Notes under the pieces: model-generated
The model's input: the letters and a program-made list of their open reading frames with translations, nothing else
What the model was told of the DNA's origin: nothing
Database searches by the model: none
Part shown: piece by piece, positions 46,991 to 60,300 of the stretch
How the letters are laid out: each line of letters opens with the position of its first letter
How positions within the stretch are numbered: position 1 is the stretch's first letter
Position numbers and translations under genes: made by a program
Assembly: GCF_000283155.1 (NCBI RefSeq)
Contig: NW_004454156.1
Coordinates: 40,007,294 to 40,071,293 of the forward strand
Reading direction: 5' to 3'
Source of the DNA: Ceratotherium simum simum
Taxonomy: Eukaryota; Chordata; Mammalia; Perissodactyla; Rhinocerotidae
DNA: 64,000 nucleotides

Positions 46991-48119
46991 TATGCTGTGG
47001 TAACCTCATTTGCCTGGATTTACCTCCTCAGTCATCCTAGAGTCTTCTATATTTTGGGAAAATCAATGTGTTTATTTTAGGAATGCTTAAGCTTCCTACT
47101 ATCAATAACATCTCCCTTCTGTAGGAGTCCTGCCTGCATTGTTAAATAGCAAACCCCTCTGACCTTTGGAGAGACTCTGTTACCATGGAAATCTGGGGAC
47201 ATTATTGTCTCAGGAGGGAGCCACTTAATATACAGCATTCGAATACTAATTATGGCCACCCTCTGGTTTGGGCAGATCTAAAAAAGCATCAATCCAATCT
47301 GTACATCCTTCATTGAAGACTCAATTGCGTCATCTAACATATCCTCCTCTGGTACCTAATAATATTCACTGTTAAGAGTTTTGTTTTGTTTTTGTCACCT
47401 AAAAGTGACCATGATCATCAAACCTACAAAACGAAGGTATGGAGGGATCGACTATAATAGTTCTTTCTGCTCCACCATGAGTTTGCCTATTTTGTTTATT
47501 TTACTGATTATGGGAAATTGCTAGATTGGAAACATCAGAGTCACCATTGGTTATGAGTAAATGATATAATCAAAATTATAAAGCAGCTCATTATGGACTA
47601 AAATTCCTCTTCTGCAGAGTAATAATAGTGTGTTTGTGCATACATATATATATACACACACATATACACACATTTATAGTTTATATATATGTATACACAC
47701 GTATATATGTTTGTTTTCTTTTTTGTTTCGGTTTATTTTTTTGTTTTTCACTCAAGATACATTTAGTATCTTTGTAACAGGAAAACTAACAATATAAAAC
47801 TCTTCTTATATGTGATAACTCAAAAATAACCCAAACTAAATGGCAAGTGCAATAATTGCTTTGAGAAGCAAAAGAACAGTCCAACATCTATTAAGAAGTT
47901 TCTTCTTGAATTTTCTTAAAATTAGAAAAAAAAAACACAAGAAAGGTTTCTTGTACTTAAATTGCCATTTTCTGTTTTTAATTTGGGTAACATGTATTTC
48001 ATTGCATTTATGAATAGGAATAGATAGTGTATGTACATAGAACCAGCACTTGGGGATGGCTGTTTGCCTTCCGAGGTGCTTGCAAATGGTAAGTGAGTTC
48101 TATTCTTTTCTAGCTTAAT
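46991..48119. other. Intergenic or distal RASGRP3 3' UTR, with a TA/CA-rich simple repeat
   Basis: (TA/CA)n-type low complexity at 47640-47710 (atatatatacacacacatat). No gene. Whether RASGRP3 transcripts reach this far cannot be told. Confidence 0.45.
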
Positions 48120-48239
48120 CACAGCTCCCTCAGCTAATAACTTCATTTAATTTGCAATATCTCTGCAAATTGATCTCTGAATCTGTACGGCACAATTAAG
48201 TCAGTTCTAGCAAATTTGGAACCGTATTTTAAGGAACAT

Positions 48240-48370
48240 CTTGCCTTAACGCCCACAGGCTCTCGGTTCCTGAGAGCAGAAACCAAGTGTTGCTTGCCTT
48301 TGTGCATCTAGCGTAGAACCTGCCCAGAGCAGGTGCTCAGCAAGTATTTGCTGAACAGAACTGTCCTCAA
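48240..48370 (+). repeat. L2/MIR-age 3'-end fragment
   Basis: 'gtgcatctagcgtagaacct' with 'gtgctcagcaagtatttgct' resembles the common end of L2 and MIR. Confidence 0.5.
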
Positions 48371-48513
48371 CTACCTAGTGGAAAAAGAGAAGAAAGGAAT
48401 TTCTTTACTGGACTGACAAATAGAAACGAATTCAGCCTTAGATGGAATAGACACACTTAAACTCCCAAATGTGGACCAGCGCACCTCCGTGGGTAAAGTT
48501 TCTGACTGGTCAC

Positions 48514-48757
48514 TTTTTTTGTGAGGAACATAGGCCCTGAGCTAACATCTGACAATCCTCCTCTTTTTGCTGAGGAAGACTGGCTCTGGGCTAACATCCA
48601 TGCCCATCTTCCTCCACTTTATATGGGACGCCGCCACAGCATGGCCTGACAAGCGGTGCATCCCAGATCCGGTGTGTGCCCCCGGATCTGAACTGGCGAA
48701 CCCCAGGCCGCAGCAGCGGAGCGTGCGCACTTAACTGCTAAGCCACAGGGCCGGCCC
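48514..48757 (-). repeat. ERE-type SINE
   Basis: Head gggccggcccc at right, 'gagctaacatctgacaatcc' tail module and a short T run at left. The head region contains a small inverted duplication (cccagatccgg / cccggatctg). It may lie in sense orientation inside the RASGRP3 3' UTR. Confidence 0.93.
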
Positions 48758-49514
48758 CACATTTCTTAATAGGAGTCTTAAGAAAGATAGCTAAACCTGG
48801 TCAGATGGGGCAAGTATAGTTAATTTTCCCCCATGGCAATTATAAATATTAGGAGAGTTTTTATGGCTGTGTCATAGCTTCCTAGTGATGCAGAATTGAT
48901 AAGACTTATGTGATATATAAATGTGTGACTTGTTACACATCATAATAGCAACTGTATGGTAAGAACAGTGTAAACAGCTTCTCCTTGTAACAGATCATCA
49001 TTAGAAGATCCACTGCACTCCAGGATCTTAAGAGCGTCCTTGTCCCTCAAAAAAATGTTAAGTCCTGGTCCCATCCAAAAAGCACACAAAAAGACTTTTA
49101 AATCGACTCCTCATAAAACTCCCCCCACAAAAGTTTATAAAAATACTGAAATAATATTCTCGCACAAAAAGCAAAGTCTGAGTTTAGAGAATAAGTATCA
49201 AGCACATGTGCAAAAGCTTTCATTTCACCCGTACATAAACGGCTCTAGAGAAAGATATGTGACAAAACTACCAACTACATAACACAGTCTTCGTGGCACC
49301 AAACTAGGGCAAGGGAGAAGGAAATAAATAGTTCATAGGGTAAATAAATCCTCTGTCCCTTAGTGCAATCAAGGAGATCCCATGGTGTTACAAGGCAGTA
49401 AAGGTCCAGATGTCTTTTCAGATAAGTTCCTGAGAGTTGAAGTATTCTTCAGAGTTTCTCATCTTGTTTCTTCCAAATGCCAACATTCTTGCCTTCAGTA
49501 TCCTCAGCCTGAAG

Positions 49515-49523
49515 TCAGCCATC
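49515..49523 (-). CDS. RASGRP3: RASGRP3 terminal coding exon (three codons)
   Basis: GATGGCTGA (Asp-Gly-stop), preceded on the - strand by the acceptor tcatattgcag. It completes RQDGEDG, the C-terminus I recall for human RASGRP3, 3.36 kb from the previous exon. The rest of the exon would be 3' UTR toward lower coordinates. Confidence 0.75.
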   Translation of the reverse strand, partial: DG

Positions 49524-52500
49524 CTGCAATATGAATCAGAACGTGTGGTATGGCTGGGTCTCATTTAACAAAATAAAAATATTCCTAGAAAGTAGTTTAT
49601 CAGATAAATTCGAGGAAATATCTCAAATGATCAGTACCTTCTACTCTCAAGATGTAGAGGGAAGTAAAAGATCATGTAGTCCACCCATCTCATGACATCT
49701 TAAAGATGTCCATACAGAGTGCAACAAGGATGCTTACTATAATGCTCTGTAAAGGGTGATCCACAAAACATTGGTCTGTGAAATGTTCCTTGTTGAGGTT
49801 TCCCTCTTAGAAATGCACATTGTGAATTAGTATAAGGGCACTGAGAAAATTTGTAAGGGAAAAAGATATCTCTACCTATATATAGGTGTATATATATAGA
49901 GAGAGAGAGAGAGAGAGATACGTAAACATTCAACTTTGTTTAGTCCAGCATTTTCTAGCTCTTCTATGGTATTTGTTGATTAGATTTAATTTAGCAGAAG
50001 GTAATGGAAAACAAAGAAGTATTATAACAGAAATACACATATTCTTACTGCCAAGAGATTAAGTTTGACCTGTTCCTGCCATCCAGGGGCTAAATGATCA
50101 TTGGTGAAATGATATCCACCACTGCAGAAAACGTTCACACCCTTATATTTTAAAATGAGTGTAAATCCTGAAACTCCACGAAAGGAAATATACAGATTAC
50201 AAACACAACAGCCTTTTCTGTCTATCAGTTTTACTTATAGGACTCATAAACATCATCTGATCCTAAATAATAAATGTGTAAATCATTTCTTCTAGTGCCA
50301 TTCATTGGTCTTGCCTGGCAGAAAAATTCTTTTTTCTTTTCTTTCTTTTTTTTTTTTTTGTGAGGAAGATCAGCCCTGAGCTAACATCCATGCCAATCCT
50401 CCTCTTTTTGCTGAGAAAGACTGGCCCTGGGCTAACATCCGTGCCCATCTTCCTCCACTTTATACGGGACACCGCCACAGCATGGCCTGACAAGTGGTGC
50501 CTCGGTGTGTGCCTGGGATCTGAACCTGGACCACCAACAGTGGAGCACGCGCACTTAACCGCTACGCCACGGGGCAGGCCCCAGAAAAATTCTTCAATTT
50601 GAAAACTCCTTCGTCTACATATTCAACGCTCGGGTATAATTTTGTCACAATTTTTCCTTCTTGCTTTTTTCCCTAAACTAGGGTAAATGTCTTCTCATTT
50701 GTTGCTGATTTGGATGAGAGTGAGACTGTATCCCATATGCATTTTACATAAGAACATACTGCGTTCTTCAATTAGCACAAATGAAATTAAATACTTGTGG
50801 TCAGTGAACCGTCTCTACGATTTATGAGATGATAAAATTGGAAGGGTAAGACAACACCTGAATATAATGATCCAATTTTCAAAGAATAAAATTAAATTTA
50901 AAAAACCCTAGATCTTGTTTTTATTTCCTTATAGAGATTGGAGATCAGGAAATCTTACCCATGCAAGTGATTGTCCTATACCTAACAGGCTGTGAATTTC
51001 TCCCAACCCAGGAGCAAGGTTTAAGTAACTTGAACGGTGCTCGGCCAATAGAAGCGAACTCATGGCTAGTTTCACTATTTGTTAAACAAAAGCAGATACT
51101 GCTCTGAATTCAAAGATGGTCCACGAAGTGGGCACCGTCCTGAGAGCTCTAGGTGGGCATTGCATGATTCTACCCATAGAAGCTCTTTTCCTGAGATTTC
51201 AATGACGCCTACATTGCTCATGGACACAGCCTCTGCAGGCTGAGGTGGTACTTGGGGCGACTAGCACAATTTCAGGTATCATCCAAGAAATCTTACACAA
51301 TGATACCTTGTTTTTTTTGGATTGCAGACCCCCTTAACAATCTGCTCAATGCTGTGGACCCTCTCCCCAGATATGTCCATGTATAATTCCACATAAAATA
51401 TAATGTACTTTGATAAACTCCCTGAAGCCCTTTTTAGAGCCCAAGTTAAGATCCCTTGCCCTAGACTATCTTCCTCTGTCACTAAATCATGAACTTTTTC
51501 TTATTCACCTTTATATTCCCAGCTTGAACAAAGCTAGGCCAGTAGAAGAAGTGGAAAGATAGGACTGAAATATTTGCCAAGATGATCAGTAGGGGAAAGG
51601 TTAAAAATAAAGTTGGCATTGCAAATCTATAGGGACAGAAAGTAAATTAGTTGGTTGCCTAGGGCTCGGGTGAGGTGGGGGAGTTGAAGAGTGACTGCTA
51701 ATAAATACAGGGTTTCTTTCTCGAATGATGTAAATTTTCTAAAATTAGATTGTAGTGATGGTGGCACAACTCTGTTAAAATATTAAAAACCATTGAATTA
51801 TACACTTTAAATGGGTAAATTTTATAGTACATAAATTATATCTCAATAAAGCTGCTTTTAAAAGTTGGTGTATAAGAAAGGAAAAAAATGGTTCAGCAGG
51901 AACTTACAATAAACTTCACATGACTGAAGATAATGTGTGGCCTCCTTATTAATTGTCTTCAGTGAGGAAGGAACTTGAGAAATTTTGGTTAAAGGTCATT
52001 GAAGTTTTTCTCATCATAGGAAACTATGGAGATCGTGTGTTTAGGTCTTCTGAAGTGTGGAATGTGGAGGACCACCCATAAGAATAAAGACCACTGGCTT
52101 GATCCAATAGGATCTCTGCCTAACCCAATATTCTGCTTATGAGAACGATTCAGTAGGGAAGCAATGGCTGCCCTCCATGACATTGCTTTAAAGTCAGGAA
52201 TATGACACCAATTTCCCCAAATCCGTTTTTCTTAATACACTGTGGACTGTTGACTAATAAATTTATCTAAGTCCATCTTGAATCAATTTACATCTTCAGC
52301 TTGTTCTAACAAATTCCATATGCTTCCCAATTTGCTTTGGATGATTTGAGTTGTAATTTTTGTGTAGAAGCAGAGCCTGGCTTATAGAACCTTGAGGTCC
52401 TCATGTCTCTGATTCTCACCACTCCCTTCTCCATGATTCTGTCAGAAGCCTCTTTTTTCAGTAGGGTCAAGAGTTTCCAACTCTCCTTCTCTATCTATAA

Positions 52501-55500
52501 ATCTTTTGCTTCCACTGCCTCCCCTGGGTTTGGGTCCTGATTCTAGCTTGGAAAACTAAGCTGATCAGTATAAGGTACTGGTATGTTGGATACACGCAAT
52601 AGTCATGGGTCCCTGGGACAGCATTTCAGCACCAAGACATGGCAACCGTCACTAAATTTTAGAATCCATCTGGTTCAGTTTTATACATGATGAAACTGAG
52701 GTCCAAGGAGAAGAAATCATTTGCCCAGGGTCACATAATTAGCCCAGAGCAAGACTAAAAGTGATGTGTCTTGATTCCCAATTTCAAAACTACTAGGCTG
52801 CCTCCTGGACTCGCTATAATGCTCATCTCAGCCCCTTTCAGCCTCCCTCTTCTGACTTCATCTGTGATTTGATCCAGCACTGACCTCACCATCCTGTCTG
52901 GTCTCATCCATGTCTGCTTCATCCTGGTCAGGTTCGAACTCGGTGCCCCTGTCAACAACATCCACACCAGCCTGCACCCTGGGCTTCTCGTTCTCCCACT
53001 TGGCAAAGCCTTTGTCCTTTGCTGCTTTGTCAAGGAACTTGGATTTCATTTTGGGGAAGGTGTGGGACCCTGAGTCCCCCCAGCCCGCCTCGGACCATAC
53101 AGGCTCGGTCTGTGTGGCCTGGCTGGTGGTGGCCCGCTGCAGCATCACGGAAATCTTGCGAGAAGAGCCTGTAACCAGCGTGATGGCGCTGCTGTCCAGG
53201 TCTCGGTGTCCAGCAGCAACGCCAGGGAACTCAAACACTTCATCCTGCACTGGAAGGGGAAAGATTATTGTGATTATTTGACATCTGACTGCTTCACGGC
53301 AAACCATCAAAGTTGGTGCAAACCTCTGGAGTTTGACAGGCAAGGTCCTAGAGGAACAGACCAGAGGCAGGACTAAGTTGTTTGCAGGTGAGTTGCCCTT
53401 TAGTGAGACCTGAAAGCAGAGAGAAATGAGCGGGACTCAAGGGTTTAGCGACTGCTGCTCACCCTGAAGAAGGCCTTGGTGTCTATAATGACTCTGGCTG
53501 GGTTTAGGTCCAGAACCCAACCAAGGTCCAGGTGTGGGAAGATGAGCAGAGAGAAATTGTGGTAGGAAAGAAAGTAGAGAACATTACCTGGGGGCAACGA
53601 GGGGCTTCCAGGCTGCGAGCCATGACTACTGCCCAAGGAGGGCGCCCGGGCAAATCTCCTGCAGGCCAGAACCAGGAGGTCTTTGCACTGTTTGTGACAA
53701 TTGGCTCCACAGTCTGAAAAATCCCAAAGTATCACAGATGATTAGTGTGAACCACGTGTGTCTGGTGCTGAATGGGCGGTGCTTGAGCTGTCAGCCTCCC
53801 CTCCCCCATGTTCGTTTCTGTGTTGAATCTGAGAGTCCAACTCAAGCCCACAGGGTGTGTCTAGGGGCTAGAAAGGGCCAATGGGTCACTCTTGCCTTCC
53901 TGGGGTTCCTAAAAGTCTCATATTTCTTCAGCTTCTTCCTCTGCACAATTCATTGAAGCGCTGGGGAGCAAACCAGCAGGGGATAGCCTGAGGGGGGCGG
54001 TTGCCTTTGCCCAAAACTAAATGCAAATTACATAGGACTGGTGTTCTTTCCCAGGCCAAGAAGGATTCCCCCAAGAAGGCCCCTGAGCCAGAATGAGAGC
54101 GAGAAGTCCCAGCTCCTAGTCTCTCCCATGACCAACTGCTGTCTCTGATCATGTACGGCGAGGTCTCCCTCCAGTCAGTATTTGTCTGTAATTTTCATTC
54201 TTCTTCATTTCCCAAAACCTTCTCTACGGCCAAGAGACTGTATCTCCTTTGCATAGAAACAAAAAACAAGGTGGGCAAATGCTCAATAAACGTGTTCCAG
54301 ATTTGACTATGGCTGTGAAATGGCATACAGCAGATTCTGTGAAATTTCCATTAGGGTGCTTTAGTTAAGGAAGTAGAATATTAATTGCTACTTAGGGTAG
54401 AAAATTTTGGCCACTTTGGAAGATAGCGACACAATTATTTCATATGATGAGGGTCCTACATTTCCCTTAAGCTCACTGAACAGATATGATCATTTTAAAG
54501 AGTGTATCTCTCTTTCACCATCAAAGAGAACCATTCTAGTTGTTTCCAGTACCCATTTTTCCCCAAAGGGTCTTGTTTCAAATGGTCTTGTAATGACATC
54601 ACAGAAAGATCAAATTGTAATGACATGTTCAGTCCATTTTAATTAGCTTTTTCACTGTATGTGACTTTAAGAGAAAATACCATATGTACAAAGATGATCC
54701 AAGGGTTTAATTGATTTTCATCTTCATAAAATTGTGTGTGTGTGTGTGTCTTTTAGGAGATGAGACAGAAACCAGAATAAAACTAATGACTTATGGCCGA
54801 GCAGTAAGATGTTGCAATATCTTTGCTGCTTGAAAGTAAAAATCCAAGTTAGACGAACATAATTGATACAGAGAACTAAAGGGAAAGTTTTTTCGAGCAG
54901 TAAAAGGTGGCTCCCATTGAAGTTAAGGGAAGCTCTCTGTTCAGGCAAAATGAGGGCCAAGTACTGAAAGATGGCTGGAGAGAAAAAGGCATCACAAGGG
55001 AATAATATTAATCTGAAGGCATTCTGTGATTAAGATGTTTCCTTTTGTAGTTTTATTCTATTTTTCAAGAGCATTATCATATTTTTAAAAGAACCAGTAT
55101 AAACAGTCTGCATAAAATATCCAGCAATTGTTTAAATTAAACACCAATAAAGTGTAATAATAATATATGTACAAGTAGCAACACATTCCTAAATGCCTAT
55201 TAATGTGCATGTGTATCGCATTTACCAAATGCACAGTTATTCAATTGTTTATAAATTTCAATTAAATGAGGGAGACATACAAACGAATTTATTGAAAGGG
55301 AGAAAAATAAGTTTTAAGGTTTCTTCTCTTTTCTCAGCGTCATCTGTGATCTAGTAGAGAAAGGAAGAGCTATATGAAGTGAAAGGATATGCATACGTAT
55401 TACAGAAACGAGTGTGTGTTGTTTTCCCTTGAAGGATAAAGTTCTTATATACAGTATCTTAGTTGGGCCTGTCCCACTTCAGAATTCCCACCGTAACCAT

Positions 55501-57322
55501 GGGCTCCTGATTAACAAGATGTCTTAGAGATGGGGGCTACACGTATGCAGATTGATAAGATGGGGGCTACACGTATGCAGATTGATAAGGGTGGTTTGCT
55601 TGCTCTTGTAAGAAGCTAAAAAATTCCACTCTAGGCTCTCCAGAACCCCAGGGAGTCCTTTCCTGGACACATTAACTCTTCAGTTGCCAGTGGCCCAAAA
55701 GACCCAAGTTCTCCATGATGCCAAGAGCTTTTGTGGTTTCATCGGACAAGTTTGATTACTGCCCCAAATGTCACATTTTACAATTTAACCAAATAACATT
55801 TATTTACCTTTGCATTTGTATCCTTGCTTGATTATGCCCCAGAGCTGTAACAAAAGACAAAGGAGTATCAGGGAATCTGAAGAAAAATCTGGAAAGAAAA
55901 CAAGGCCACAGAGAAGGAAGTCCTGGGAAGCGTAGTGACTGGTGGAGCACAAACAGGATGTAGCTGCTCCTGACACCCTTCCTGTCAGATAGAAGAATCC
56001 TCTCCCAGCCCCCACTCCAGCTGGGGCGATAACAGGAGTTATGCTTCCCTTTTCTTTCTGGGAGCCAAATTGGACTTGGGCATGCTGCGCTTTCAGCAAA
56101 ATTTATGGTAGAGTCTTTTTCACTCTGTCTTTGGAAGCCTCTAGCACCCTCTGCCTTCTTTTTAATCACATTAGCTTCTCTTGGCGCCCCCTACAGGAAA
56201 TTAAGCAACCTAAACAGCGCACATCCCACTAAAGCATTTGGATTTTGCTAGGTTATTGTCTGAGTAGCATTTGTACCTTGAAGGAATACAGAAGAGGAAA
56301 AGATCTACTATTTATTCATGTACTCATTCTTTGTATTTGATCCGTATTTGGCCTGTGCCGGGGCTGTGGGAGATGTAAAAAAGACTCAGATTCTGCCAAC
56401 CACGTAGGAAGCAGGATGTAGGGAAGTGACAAATGTCTCAGGAGATATGTGAGGGCCTTCAGTTCCAGGAGGGAGCATTTGCCCAGGCAGCTCAGGGGCA
56501 TCATCGTGGTGGTGGTGTCTTTGCCCTCCAGACACACGTAAACTTCTTGAAGAAGGGGCCTTCCCGTGTTCTTTCTCGTGACTCCCACAGTACTTGCACG
56601 TGGGTACCAGGGACACCAGAAAGGTACAGCACTGATGAATTAAATGGGCTTAGCTCAAGCTGGAGAAGCTCCATTCCTAACCTTTTAGTGGTTAGGTTAG
56701 GTGACTGCTATCTACTTAATAAAATGAAACTTAATTGAAAGAAACAGGGCGGGTGGCCTGCTGAGGCTGGTGGGGGTGTCGTTCACGACGTATTATAGGA
56801 GAACAACGTCCTGAGTGTGGGCATCATAGCCCCATGAGAAGAGTAAGTAGCTGCCAATGTGAAGTGACTCAAGGGCATTCGGAAGGCTGCCCCTTGCCCT
56901 CTTTCTGACAAGGAAATTCCACCAGTGGAGAGTGATTCCTCTGAGCCTTAAAAGGTATTTGGTCCTTCAGAATACATTATTAAGATGCAAATGTCTCCTG
57001 GAACAGGGCAACATTTTGCCTTGGGGACAGGAAGGATTATTAAGACAACTAACTGGAAGCAAGTCCTCAGGTGCCTAGGATGACTGGATGAGGGACGGGG
57101 AGGAGTCAGTTTGGAAAAGGGAAGTGAGTGGTCAGGACAATCACATGTTCAGAGCTATGAGGATCTTTAAGATCATCTAGTTTGCTTCTCTTTTATAAAG
57201 GGTGAGTGTGATGATCCAGGAAATTAAATAATTTGCAAGCTCCCACATCTGGGAAACTTTGTAGTGATAGGAAATTGTTTCCTCACGGAGCCCTTGGTAC
57301 TAGTCATAACAATAATATAATT

Positions 57323-57353
<31 letters not shown>

Positions 57354-60300
57354 TTTTCCCCCAAAGCCCCAGTAGATAGTTGTATGTCATAGTTGCACAT
57401 CCTTCTAGTTGCTGTATGTGGGACACGGCCTCAGCATGGCCAGAGAAGCGGTGCATCTGTGCGTGCCCGGGGTCCGAACCCGGGCCGCCAGCAGCGGAGC
57501 GCACGCACTTAACCGCTAAGCCACGGGGCCGGCCCCCATAACAATAATAATGATGGCTAATGTTTATTGAACTCTTGCTAATGTGAGAGGCACAGTTTTA
57601 AGTTCTTTGTGTGTATTAACTCATGTAATGCTCACAATATCCTTATGGGATAGGTAATAATAATTTTCTCATTTTACAGCTGAGGAGACTGAGCTACAGA
57701 GAGGTGGAGTCCATCGACAAGGTCTCGTAGCTAGTAAGTAGGGAAAGAAGAATGTGTCACTTGAGGGAAAGACAGGAAGCCATAGCTCCTGGATGTTTTG
57801 TGTGTGAGCAAAAGCCACTGATCTGGGACAAAAAGGGTTAAGATTTAAGAAGAAGCATGCTAATATCTGGACCTGGCACATTATTAGCATAGCTGCAGGA
57901 AGTGCTGTAAAAGATATAGTCAAGCATGAGTCCTGTCAGGAAGGGGGTGTCAGGGCATTGCTTGCTAATGCTCACTTAATAACTAGGAGATAACACAAGG
58001 CAGGAAGAGGTGGTGGGCAGCGTGCCAGCCAAAGACAGGAGATGGCGACCTCATGTAGGTGGTATGCAGGAGTACTTCCTACAGTCCTTTGATTTGAGAC
58101 CTCAGGCTACCGTAAGATTTGGAGTGAATGTTTGTAGTGTGAGGAGCACTGGACTGGGAGTCAGCAGACCTGGATATGAGTCATGGTCCTGCTGCTAATG
58201 GTCCATGTGACCTTGAAGCAGTCACTTAACTTTTCCAGACCTCAAAATAAGGGAATTAGCAAAACTCTTTCAGTTCTGGAATTAATGTATTTCAAGTAGT
58301 GTCTGTTTGTCTTCCTTACCTTTAAGATGGAATTTATTTCAAAAGCAAGTGGTCCAGGCACTGAAACATGGTTCCTTGCATTCCCCCAAAATTCCTTTCA
58401 ACACATCTAGTGAGTTAAATTTATAAATCCCTTTAAAAACCAATGGACTTGTTTAAAAAATGTGAGCAAAGATCAAATCAAATTGTACCAATGAAATTAA
58501 ATATATTTTGAAAAATAAAAAGGGCTATCAAAACTCTAAATGAGTTAATTTCAAGTAAACCCCAAAAGTATCAAGGAATACTAAAAAAAAGGAAATATTT
58601 ACTCTGGGCTATGTGACGTGCAACATGTCTGATATCATTTAATCATCACAACAATATGGCAGGTAAGTATTGACCCCCTTTAACATGTGGGAAAACAGAG
58701 ACTCAAAGATGATCAATAACTTGGTCAAGGACATAGAGTTAATAAGGGGCAGAACTGAGATTCAAAGCCAGGGTTCCAGACTCCAAGTCCAGAGCTTTCT
58801 ACCTCATCACAGCTGCGTCAAGAACTAGTGCCAGCAAATCTGCTCTCGTGAGTTGGGGAGACGAGTGTAGAAGCTCCCGAGAAAGACTGCCTTTCTGCTT
58901 CTATAGAACCAATGCCTCCATAAAAGGAAGAGACATCCAGAAGGACTGGAGAGCAGAGATAAGACCTTGAGATTTGATAATGGCCTTCCAACTCTCACAT
59001 CACACCAAAGGACTGATGTCTCAAGCTGACTTTTGGCTGAGCTGTGCCATGGCCTAACAGATTCACTGGGCCCCAGTCTGCAGGAGAGAGTTATACATGG
59101 CCCCATCCCACTTCAGCATTTTTCAGGTCTAGATACGTGAAAAGTTCCCATCAGAAGAGAGAAACATGAAAAAGGAGATGCATTTGTTTTATGTAGAAAT
59201 GGTCAGGTGATGCAGTCCCAGTGGCAAAGCTGATAGAAGAAGCTCTCCCTCCCTGGAGTGGGCGAAGGGAGCTAGTTAGGCTGGCCTTGCCCTTGACCAC
59301 ATCAGCTCTTGTGACCACCTGAGGCCATCTTTGAGATAACCATTGCCTCTTATTTATCCATTCTCAGAGGGGTGTGTGCTTGAACACAAACTCCTGCCTT
59401 TGGGCCCCTCAAAGCCAGTTCTTCAAGCATGGGATGGGGAAAATGTCATTTAGAGGTAGCATATAACATCAGCTGTGAATTCAATATGGGTGACCAGTGG
59501 GACATGACTACTGAATGAAGCTAACATAGCTGAGCCCTGGCATCTGGACAGGGAAGCAATAGTCATACTCGCTTGGCTGCTGGGCCACCCTCACCTAGAG
59601 TACCACATTTTCCACCTTATATAACTTTGGTATCAACTAGAAGATGTTCAGGGCCCAAGAGTCTTTGTTTAATACCAGGGCCAAAGCTGACCTTAGTTGC
59701 CATAGCATTATCAAATGTGGGGAAATGAAGCATACAATCTTCATTTGTTGCAGTGGTGTAGGCAGAGCACAGGATTCAGAGTCAGAACACCTGTGTTTGA
59801 GTCCAGGATCTGGTCATTATTGGCTGTGCAATCCTGGGAAACTTGAGTTATCCTCTGCGGACCTCTCCATCTTCATAGGCAAATGGGGAGAGTAACATGC
59901 CCACCTCATGGGCTAGTCATGAGGATTAATTACACTAATGTCTATGGAAGTACTTCATTACCATCAAGTGCCAAGTAAATGTTATTTATTATTATAACCA
60001 TCTTTTCTCCAAAAAGATTTTTTTTTTCTTTTTTGAGTTATGAATTATTGAGCCATGCCATGATGGATTTCTAGTAACTGACACCATATGAAACAATAAC
60101 TGGGAGGAACTGGCTAACATAAATACTCCCCTTAATTGCACTTGCTTATGAGTATTAGTGAGGAATGCTGGGGGTCATTGGGCAGAACATTTCCTGGCAG
60201 AGATTAATAGACACATTGCCCTCTTGAGCTAACAGGCCTCACCAACCTTCCCTGTCTTCGCCAGCCCTGCATTCCTAGAAAGAACGTAGCTAAACCCGCA

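Larger units (their letters stand above)
48120..49514 (-). other. RASGRP3: Probable RASGRP3 3' UTR, end unresolved
   Basis: The 3' UTR should start at 49514 and run leftward. I found no AATAAA or ATTAAA on the - strand between 49514 and the ERE at 48514-48757. TATAAA occurs at about 49131-49136 and ATTAAA at 48146-48151. If the latter is used, the ERE (in sense orientation) is part of the mRNA. The lower boundary given is a guess tied to that signal. Confidence 0.35.

Noticed and set aside
38140..57354. CRISPR-like arrays suggested by regularly repeated short units
   Set aside because: The repeats are mono-, di- and tetranucleotide microsatellites and SINE tails in a mammalian genome, with no spacer structure.
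168..57536. tRNA genes suggested by box A and box B motifs (gcggttaag, ggttcgaatcc)
   Set aside because: All occur in SINEs with target-site duplications and A-rich tails; none folds as an intact tRNA.
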